Origin: Intestinibacillus sp050255995
GTDB lineage: Bacteria; Bacillota; Clostridia; Oscillospirales; Butyricicoccaceae
Length of the DNA stretch: 5,840 nucleotides
Assembly: GCA_050255995.1 (NCBI GenBank)
Contig: JBFWIM010000103.1
Coordinates: 1-5,840, forward strand
Direction of reading: 5' to 3'
The position numbers were made by a program, and so were the translations under genes. Below, in pieces: positions 1 through 4,289 of the stretch. Positions within the stretch are counted from its first letter, which is position 1; each line of letters begins with the position of its first letter. Below the pieces are notes generated by a model. The model was not told the DNA's origin. It ran no database searches and saw only the letters and a program-made list of their open reading frames with translations.

Positions 1-25
1 ATTGTATATACATATTATATACAAT
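1..25. promoter_or_regulatory. perfect 10-bp inverted repeat, possible operator upstream of the radical SAM gene
   Basis: The arms ATTGTATATA (1-10) and TATATACAAT (16-25) are exact reverse complements around a 5-nt spacer. The TTGTATA/TATACAA half-sites look like the operator of a dimeric transcription factor, but no specific regulator can be named. The right arm contains TACAAT (20-25), a good -10 hexamer for a plus-strand promoter whose -35 would lie at or beyond the left window edge; that would give a leader of about 60 nt before the start codon at 95. Because the element touches the edge, it may extend further or belong to an upstream gene. The stem is almost entirely A/T, so it is unlikely to be a strong terminator. 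Confidence 0.4.
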
Positions 26-77
26 TAATTGAATTCGTCAAGCACTTTTCTCAAAAATTTTTTTATGCTACACTACA

Positions 78-84
78 GGGGAGG
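78..84 (+). promoter_or_regulatory. ribosome binding site that sets the pflX-like start at 95
   Basis: GGGGAGG lies 10 nt before ATG 95, with a second purine run (GGGAAGG, 85-91) directly after it. An in-frame ATG at 29 would add 22 residues, but it sits in AT-rich DNA without a Shine-Dalgarno sequence. From 95 the protein starts MEGCTLCPRACG, which matches the usual N-terminus of the family. Confidence 0.75.
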
Positions 85-94
85 GGGAAGGATA

Positions 95-1003
95 ATGGAA
101 GGCTGTACATTATGCCCGCGCGCCTGCGGTGTAGATCGCGCGGCAGGGCAGAAAGGCTTCTGCGGTGCGGATCATATGGTGTGCGTGGCACGCGCGGCGC
201 TGCACAGATGGGAGGAGCCATGCCTTTCGGGCACGTGCGGTGCGGGGACGGTGTTCTTTTCGCACTGTACGCTCGGATGCGTCTATTGCCAGAACCGGGC
301 GATCAGCGGAAGGGAAGAAAGCGGCGTACCCGTAAACGAAGCGCACCTTGCGGATATTTTTTTGAAATTGCAGCATAAGGGCGCGCACAATATTGATTTG
401 GTTACGCCGAGTCACTATGCGCCGCAGATTATCCGCGCGCTCCGGCGCGCGAAAGAGAACGGCTTAACGCTGCCTGTCGTTTATAACTGCGGGGGATATG
501 AAGCGCAGGATACCCTCCGGATGCTGGAGGGGCTGATTGATGTGTATTTGCCGGATTTTAAATATTACAGCAGTTATTATGCGTCGCGGTATTCAGGCGT
601 GGAAGATTATTTTGAAGTTGCATCGGAAGCGGTAGCCGAGATGGTGCGGCAGGTGGGAACGCCCGTGTATGATGCGTCCGGACTGCTGACGCGCGGTGTG
701 CTTGTACGGCATTTGATGCTGCCCGGGCTGGGAGGCGACACGGCGCAGGTCCTGCGCCATTTGGCGGAGCGGTTCGGTGACCGCATTCTTGTGAGCCTGA
801 TGCGGCAGTATACGCCTTTTGGGGTCGAAAAGAGCTATCCAGAGCTAAACCGTACGATCACGGAAAAGGAATATGCTGAGGCGGTGGAAGCTTTCCAAAG
901 CCTTGGGCTGACGGGTTATCTTCAGGAGGGCGAAGCAATCGGTGAGAGCTTTATCCCGGCGTGGGGTGGAGAAGGGACGAGTTTTCCGCCGGAAAACGCA
1001 TAA
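95..1003 (+). CDS. pflX: radical SAM protein, PflX family (COG1313, pyruvate formate-lyase activating enzyme-like)
   Basis: The 302-residue protein carries the radical SAM motif CX3CX2C as C58-T-L-G-C62-V-Y-C65, which should bind the [4Fe-4S] cluster that cleaves S-adenosylmethionine. An N-terminal Cys-rich segment precedes it (C4, C7, C11 in CTLCPRACG, and C23 in GFCG), the signature of the COG1313/PflX branch as opposed to genuine PflA; further cysteines are C30, C43 and C48. Later segments, including YNCGGYE and YLPDFKYY, also suit this branch. The physiological substrate of PflX-type proteins is not established, and no pyruvate formate-lyase or other glycyl-radical enzyme gene is next to it here, so the PFL-activating label is only by similarity. 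The gene stands alone, convergent with dapB, and its stop codon abuts a shared terminator. Family assignment is firm; function is open. Confidence 0.9.
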   Translation: MEGCTLCPRACGVDRAAGQKGFCGADHMVCVARAALHRWEEPCLSGTCGAGTVFFSHCTLGCVYCQNRAISGREESGVPVNEAHLADIFLKLQHKGAHNIDLVTPSHYAPQIIRALRRAKENGLTLPVVYNCGGYEAQDTLRMLEGLIDVYLPDFKYYSSYYASRYSGVEDYFEVASEAVAEMVRQVGTPVYDASGLLTRGVLVRHLMLPGLGGDTAQVLRHLAERFGDRILVSLMRQYTPFGVEKSYPELNRTITEKEYAEAVEAFQSLGLTGYLQEGEAIGESFIPAWGGEGTSFPPENA

Positions 1004-1037
1004 AAAAGCGCCGAACCATATATGGTTCGGCGCTTTT
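1004..1037. terminator. bidirectional intrinsic terminator between convergent pflX and dapB
   Basis: This is a perfect 34-nt palindrome: AAAAGCGCCGAACCATA followed by its exact reverse complement. On the minus strand the GC-rich stem is followed by six U (complement of 1002-1007), giving a strong terminator for asd-dapA-dapB. On the plus strand it ends in four U (1034-1037), giving a weaker terminator for pflX. It begins directly after the pflX stop codon (1001-1003), and the dapB-direction U-tract runs into that stop codon. The dapB stop is 12 nt away on the other side. Confidence 0.93.
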
Positions 1038-1049
1038 GAGGAAAAGTTG

Positions 1050-1811
1050 TTATAACGATGCGATGACATGCTGCATATTATATATGCCGGGCTTTGTGCA
1101 AGCGGCAAGAAATACGGCGGCATTGACCGCGCCGACGGCAAACACTTCACGCGACTGGGCAGAATGCCGGATTTCAATCACCTCATCACGTCCGCAGAAC
1201 AGCACACTGTGCTCGCCCACAATGGTGCCGCCGCGGACAGCGGAGATGCCGATTTCATGAGCCGGCCGTTTTTCACGGCGCGTGTGTCGGTCATAGACAT
1301 ATTCGGCGTCGTAAGGCAGGGCCTCGTTCACAGCATCCGCCAGCATAAGCGCGGTGCCGGAAGGGGCATCAAGCTTTTGGTTGTGATGTTTTTCAATAAT
1401 CTCAACATCAAAACCGTCACCGAGTACTTTTGCGCATTTGCGCAGCAGATCAAGCATCAGATTGATGCCGAGAGACATGTTGCCGGACCGAAAGACCGGA
1501 ATTTGCCGGGCGGTATCGGTGATCTTTGCAAGCTGGGCTTCGTTTTGCCCGGTCGTGCAAATCACGACCGGCGTTTTGCTTTTCAGGCAGTAGTCAAGCA
1601 GGGAATCGGTCGAGGAAACATTCGAAAAGTCAATGATAACATCACACGTACCGGTAAACTCATGCGGGTCTGTATAAACCGGAAAATGAGCAAGCTTCTG
1701 ACCCGTTAAATCAAATCCGGCGACAATCTTGACATTGTCCTTGTGCGCACAGATGTCCGTGATGACGCGGCCCATGCGGCCGTTGCAGCCGGAAAGCGCA
1801 ATTCTTAGCAT
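1050..1811 (-). CDS. dapB: 4-hydroxy-tetrahydrodipicolinate reductase
   Basis: DapB reduces 4-hydroxy-tetrahydrodipicolinate to tetrahydrodipicolinate with NAD(P)H in the cytosolic diaminopimelate/lysine pathway. The 253-residue product has normal family length. The N-terminal Rossmann glycine-rich motif is GCNGRMG (residues 8-14). The DapB signature spans about 137-154, VEIIEKHHNQKLDAPSGTA; H142 aligns with the catalytic His and K146 with the catalytic Lys of E. coli DapB, and DAPSGTA binds substrate. GNMSLGIN (110-117) is also typical. ATG 1811 is supported by AAGGAG (complement of 1819-1824) 7 nt upstream. It is the last gene of asd-dapA-dapB, 79 nt after dapA, and is followed by the strong shared terminator. 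All key residues are present. Confidence 0.97.
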   Translation of the reverse strand: MLRIALSGCNGRMGRVITDICAHKDNVKIVAGFDLTGQKLAHFPVYTDPHEFTGTCDVIIDFSNVSSTDSLLDYCLKSKTPVVICTTGQNEAQLAKITDTARQIPVFRSGNMSLGINLMLDLLRKCAKVLGDGFDVEIIEKHHNQKLDAPSGTALMLADAVNEALPYDAEYVYDRHTRREKRPAHEIGISAVRGGTIVGEHSVLFCGRDEVIEIRHSAQSREVFAVGAVNAAVFLAACTKPGIYNMQHVIASL

Positions 1812-1839
1812 TATAAAACTCCTTGGTTTTGAAAATATG

Positions 1840-1871
1840 CCCGGGAAGAGCCGAATAGCAGCGATCCCGGG
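1840..1871 (-). other. possible stem-loop in the dapA-dapB intergenic gap
   Basis: CCCGGGA (1840-1846) and TCCCGGG (1865-1871) are complementary, giving a 7-bp GC-rich stem with an 18-nt loop; a bulged base allows two more pairs outside. On the transcribed strand it is followed by only a short U-rich stretch (CATATTTTC), so termination would be weak at best. It may adjust dapB expression or mRNA stability. Since CCCGGG is itself palindromic, chance is a real alternative. The remainder of this 79-nt gap holds only the dapB ribosome binding site. Confidence 0.35.
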
Positions 1872-1890
1872 ACATTTGTGGTTTTTTTAT

Positions 1891-2781
1891 TTAAATTTTG
1901 CAGCCCGCAGCTTGCAGTTCACGCTTTAAGTATTCGACATGTTCCGCCGAGGGCTCCACGAGCGGGAGGCGAAGTCCGCCGACGCTCCAGCCGAGCAGCT
2001 CCATGGCTTTTTTGACCGGGATGGGATTTACTTCGCAAAACAGTGCACCGATCAGGTCGTGCAGGCCGAGCTGCAGCTTTGCGGCCTCCGGATACTTGTT
2101 TTCAAAGCAAAGCTGGGTTATGTCGTGCGTAACCTGGGGGGCGACGTTTGAAAGAACCGAGATGACGCCCTTTCCGCCGAGAGACATCAGGGGAACGATC
2201 TGGTCGTCATTACCGGACCATACATTGAGATTCTCTCCGCATTTGGCCATCGCTTCCGCCAGCAGGGAAAAGTTGCCGGACGCAGCCTTCAGGCCATTGA
2301 TATTCGGATGTTTTGACAGCTCCAGCAGGGTATCCGAAGTAAAGCTCATGCCCGTGCGGCTGGGCACGTTATACAAGATAATCGGTAGGTCGGCGCAGTC
2401 CGCGATAGCAGTGAAGTGTGCGACAAGGCCGCGCTGCGTGGTCTTGTTATAGTACGGGGTGACCGAAAGGCCGCCGTCCGCGCCGCATTCCGCAGCCAAT
2501 TTCGTCAGCGCAATCGCATAGTCCGTGTGGTTTGATCCCACGCCTGCGATAACCGGCACGCGATGGTTCACGTACTCGCAGCACCAGGAGATTACCTCCC
2601 GGTGCTCCTTGTCATGCAGTGCCGAAGCTTCGCCCGTGGTACCGCAGACAATGATGGCGTCGGTGCCGTGCGCAATTTGATGGTCAATCATTTTGCCGAA
2701 TTCTTCGTAGTTTACTTCGCCGGTAGTTTTAAAGGGTGTAATAATTGCAACGCCCGCGCCGGTAAAAATCGGATTCTTCAT
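1891..2781 (-). CDS. dapA: 4-hydroxy-tetrahydrodipicolinate synthase
   Basis: DapA condenses pyruvate with aspartate-4-semialdehyde, the committed step to diaminopimelate and lysine. The 296-residue protein is a class I aldolase of the DHDPS/NAL (TIM barrel) family. Seen in order: GAGVAIITPF at the N-terminus (8-17), GTTGE (47-51, T48 being the relay Thr), VTPYYNK (107-113), YNVPSRTG (137-144, with catalytic Y137 and carboxylate-binding R142) and GLKAASG (163-169), where K165 is the Schiff-base lysine. The YNVP/R142/K165 set favours DapA over N-acetylneuraminate lyase, and the position between asd and dapB settles it. Start ATG 2781 has AGGAGG (complement of 2791-2796). It follows asd by 14 nt and is probably translationally linked to it. 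Feedback lysine sensitivity cannot be read from the sequence. Confidence 0.97.
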   Translation of the reverse strand: MKNPIFTGAGVAIITPFKTTGEVNYEEFGKMIDHQIAHGTDAIIVCGTTGEASALHDKEHREVISWCCEYVNHRVPVIAGVGSNHTDYAIALTKLAAECGADGGLSVTPYYNKTTQRGLVAHFTAIADCADLPIILYNVPSRTGMSFTSDTLLELSKHPNINGLKAASGNFSLLAEAMAKCGENLNVWSGNDDQIVPLMSLGGKGVISVLSNVAPQVTHDITQLCFENKYPEAAKLQLGLHDLIGALFCEVNPIPVKKAMELLGWSVGGLRLPLVEPSAEHVEYLKRELQAAGCKI

Positions 2782-2790
2782 TTAAAAGGA

Positions 2791-2796
2791 CCTCCT
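2791..2796 (-). promoter_or_regulatory. dapA ribosome binding site touching the asd stop codon
   Basis: The minus strand reads AGGAGG here, 9 nt before the dapA ATG (2781). The last base of the asd TGA stop (2798-2796) is the first base of this site, so a ribosome ending asd is placed on the dapA Shine-Dalgarno. This suggests translational coupling. Confidence 0.8.
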
Positions 2797-3875
2797 CAGT
2801 CAATATAACCTTCGGCACACAGCAGTTCTGCCAGCAAGACAGCGCCGCCGGCTGCGCCGCGCAGGGTATTATGGGACAGGCTGACAAACTTGTAATCATA
2901 GAGAGCGTCCTCGCGCAGGCGGCCGATGGAAACGCCCATCCCGCCCTCCAGATTGCGGTCAAGCCGGGTCTGCGGACGGTTGTCTTCCTCAAAATAGGTC
3001 AGGAATTGTGCGGGTGCGGACGGGAGCTTGAGCTCCTGCGCGCGCCCGGAAAAGTTTTTCCAGCGCTCCAGAATTTGCTCGCGCGTCGGCTTTTTCGCAA
3101 ATTTAACAAAAGCAGCCGCCATATGGCCGTCGGATACCGGGACACGCAGGCACTGTGCGGTAATGATGGGGGAGGAGGCGTTTTCAATATGATCGCCCGC
3201 GACATGCCCCCAGACCTTCATAGGCTCCTTTTCGGATTTCTCTTCTTCACCGCCGATATAGGGGATAACGTTGTCAAGAATTTCCGGCCAGGTTTCAAAG
3301 GTCTTCCCTGCGCCGGAAATGGCCTGGTATGTGCAGACGGTAACCTCGGTCGGCTGGAATTCCAGCAGCGCGGTCAGCGCGGGTACATAGCTCTGAATGG
3401 AGCAGTTGGACTTAACGGCGATAAAGCCGCGTTTCGTTCCCAGACGCTTCCGCTGTGCGGGAATAATTTCGGCATGCTGCGCGTTGATTTCCGGAATAAT
3501 CATCGGTACGTCCGGAGTGAAGCGGTGCGCCGAATTGTTGGAGCAAACCGGGCACTCCAGTTTGGCGTAGCGCTCTTCCAGCGCGCGGATTTCCTCTTTT
3601 TTCATATCAACGGCGCAAAAAATGAAATCCACTTTGGAAACCAGTTCCTCCGCGTCGGCGTCGGCGTCGAGCATCCGCATGCTTTTCATTTTTTCCGGCA
3701 TGGGGGCGGCCAGTTTCCAGCGGCCCGCGCAAGCCTCTTCGTAGGTTTTACCTTTATTGCGTGCACTGGCTGCAATTGCCGCGACGTGAAACCAGGGGTG
3801 GTTTTCCAGAATAGTCGCAAAACGCTGGCCCACCATGCCGGTCGCGCCGACGATACCTACGTTGTACTGTTTCAT
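2796..3875 (-). CDS. asd: aspartate-semialdehyde dehydrogenase (long, archaeal/fungal-type form)
   Basis: Asd reduces 4-aspartyl phosphate to aspartate-4-semialdehyde with NADPH, at the branch point for lysine/diaminopimelate, threonine and methionine. The 359-residue protein starts with a Rossmann dinucleotide-binding motif GIVGATGMVGQRF (7-19). The catalytic cysteine is C158 in VKSNCSIQ and the catalytic His is H251 in RVPVSDGHM. AISGAGKTF (185-193) and IPYIGGEEEKSE (204-215) are further family segments. Length and motif wording fit the archaeal/fungal-type ASADH subfamily better than the proteobacterial form; this type also occurs in Clostridia. Start ATG 3875 is preceded by AGGAGG (complement of 3887-3892) with 11-nt spacing. 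It is the first gene of the operon and directly downstream of the lysine riboswitch. No aspartokinase gene is seen in the window. Confidence 0.96.
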   Translation of the reverse strand: MKQYNVGIVGATGMVGQRFATILENHPWFHVAAIAASARNKGKTYEEACAGRWKLAAPMPEKMKSMRMLDADADAEELVSKVDFIFCAVDMKKEEIRALEERYAKLECPVCSNNSAHRFTPDVPMIIPEINAQHAEIIPAQRKRLGTKRGFIAVKSNCSIQSYVPALTALLEFQPTEVTVCTYQAISGAGKTFETWPEILDNVIPYIGGEEEKSEKEPMKVWGHVAGDHIENASSPIITAQCLRVPVSDGHMAAAFVKFAKKPTREQILERWKNFSGRAQELKLPSAPAQFLTYFEEDNRPQTRLDRNLEGGMGVSIGRLREDALYDYKFVSLSHNTLRGAAGGAVLLAELLCAEGYID

Positions 3876-3960
3876 ATCTCTATCTTCCTCCTAAAATATT
3901 GAACGGATTTAAGCGGATGGAAGGGCTCGTTTACGCGGCCCGCGGGAAAATACGCCGGGA

Positions 3961-3990
3961 AAAGAAAAAACCGGTTGAAAAACCGGTTCC
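3961..3990 (-). terminator. riboswitch-controlled intrinsic terminator in the asd leader
   Basis: On the minus strand, AACCGGTT (3988-3981), a TTTC loop, a second AACCGGTT (3976-3969) and a run of T (3968-3965, then C and TTT) form an 8-bp hairpin with U-tract; two G-U pairs can extend the stem. It lies 10 nt past the aptamer's closing helix and 86 nt before the asd start. Its 5' arm is also one side of the antiterminator, so termination should depend on lysine. The 68 nt between it and the asd ribosome binding site (3893-3960) show no clear structure. Confidence 0.9.
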
Positions 3991-4057
3991 AGCTATACTA
4001 TAATAGACAGGAGCAAACGCCCGCAGTCGTATCGTGATAGCTCTCCACCGGCTTTTC
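3977..4057 (-). promoter_or_regulatory. antiterminator helix of the lysine riboswitch
   Basis: On the minus strand GAAAAGCCGGT (4057-4047) pairs with ACCGGTTTTTC (3987-3977) over 11 bp with one G-U. AGCTAT (4042-4037) pairs with ATAGCT (3996-3991) over 6 bp. The two helices are separated by a 4x3 internal loop. The first strand contains the loop and most of the 3' half of aptamer helix P5; the second contains most of the terminator's 5' arm. The structure is therefore exclusive with both the lysine-bound fold and the terminator, as expected of the antitermination state. This is read from base complementarity only. Confidence 0.75.
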
Positions 4058-4210
4058 GGTGACAGACGGCAGGATCTTATCCGAACCGTCCAGCACAGTC
4101 GCCGCACACCGCGCCGACTGTCTTCGGCGGAAATCCCCTTTCCCGTCCGGTCGCAGGGGGTGCGCCCTCACGAACGGTACTGATGGAAACCGCGCCTCTA
4201 TCTGTTTATT
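4000..4210 (-). promoter_or_regulatory. lysine riboswitch (L-box) aptamer
   Basis: The minus strand shows the L-box conserved blocks in order: AGAGGCGCG (from 4199), AGTA (4181-4178), GAAAGGGGATTTCC, GCCGAAG (4128-4122), GGATAAGATCC (P4 region) and GGAGAGCTATC (4046-4036). P1 closes as ATAATAAACAG (4212-4202) with CTGTCTATTAT (4010-4000), 10 bp and one mismatch. P2 base GGCG (4196-4193) pairs CGCC (4129-4126). P3 is ACAGTCG (4121-4115) with CGACTGT (4101-4095). P4 is GACGG (4090-4086) with CCGTC (4069-4065). P5 is CACCG (4061-4057) with CGGTG (4050-4046). Loop L2 CGCACC (4164-4159) complements L3 GGTGTG (4110-4105), the kissing-loop contact known for this class. It binds lysine and controls asd-dapA-dapB; the downstream terminator makes it an OFF switch. 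Confidence 0.95.
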
Positions 4211-4231
4211 ATGATGTGCATTTCATTCTTT

Positions 4232-4260
4232 ATTGTAGAGTACGGTACCTTTTTTGTCAA
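4232..4260 (-). promoter_or_regulatory. sigma-A-type promoter of the asd-dapA-dapB operon
   Basis: The minus strand has a perfect -35 TTGACA (4260-4255), a 17-nt spacer and -10 TACAAT (4237-4232, five of six consensus). The expected transcription start is near 4224-4226, about 13 nt before helix P1 of the riboswitch, giving a leader of about 350 nt. The -35 lies only 30 nt from the divergent SpoIID/LytB gene start, so promoters in both directions must share this short stretch. Confidence 0.9.
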
Positions 4261-4273
4261 TAGGAATCAATAT

Positions 4274-4280
4274 AAAGGAG
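4274..4280 (+). promoter_or_regulatory. ribosome binding site of the SpoIID/LytB gene
   Basis: AAAGGAG lies 9 nt before ATG 4290 and fixes that start, which is followed by a signal-peptide-like sequence. No convincing plus-strand -35/-10 pair was found between 4180 and 4273. Confidence 0.8.
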
Positions 4281-4289
4281 AAAGAATCC

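Noticed and set aside
46..74. Extended -10 promoter (TG-C-TACACT at 66-74 with TTTTCT at 46-51)
   Set aside because: It would start transcription near 81, cutting into the pflX ribosome binding site at 78-84; the -35 match is also poor.
29..94. Upstream in-frame ATG giving pflX 22 extra residues
   Set aside because: There is no Shine-Dalgarno before 29, the added residues do not look like the family N-terminus, and a strong site precedes ATG 95.
1068..1709. Plus-strand open frame (213 codons) antisense to dapB
   Set aside because: It mirrors the dapB coding sequence, begins inside it, and shows no domain or ribosome binding site.
1898..2452. Plus-strand open frame (184 codons) antisense to dapA
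   Set aside because: It is a shadow of dapA with low-complexity Ser/Arg-rich translation and no initiation signal.
2871..3902. Long plus-strand open frame (343 codons) antisense to asd
   Set aside because: It lies opposite a full-length asd with all catalytic motifs, has no ribosome binding site of note and gives a protein without recognisable domains. Long antisense frames are common in GC-rich genes.
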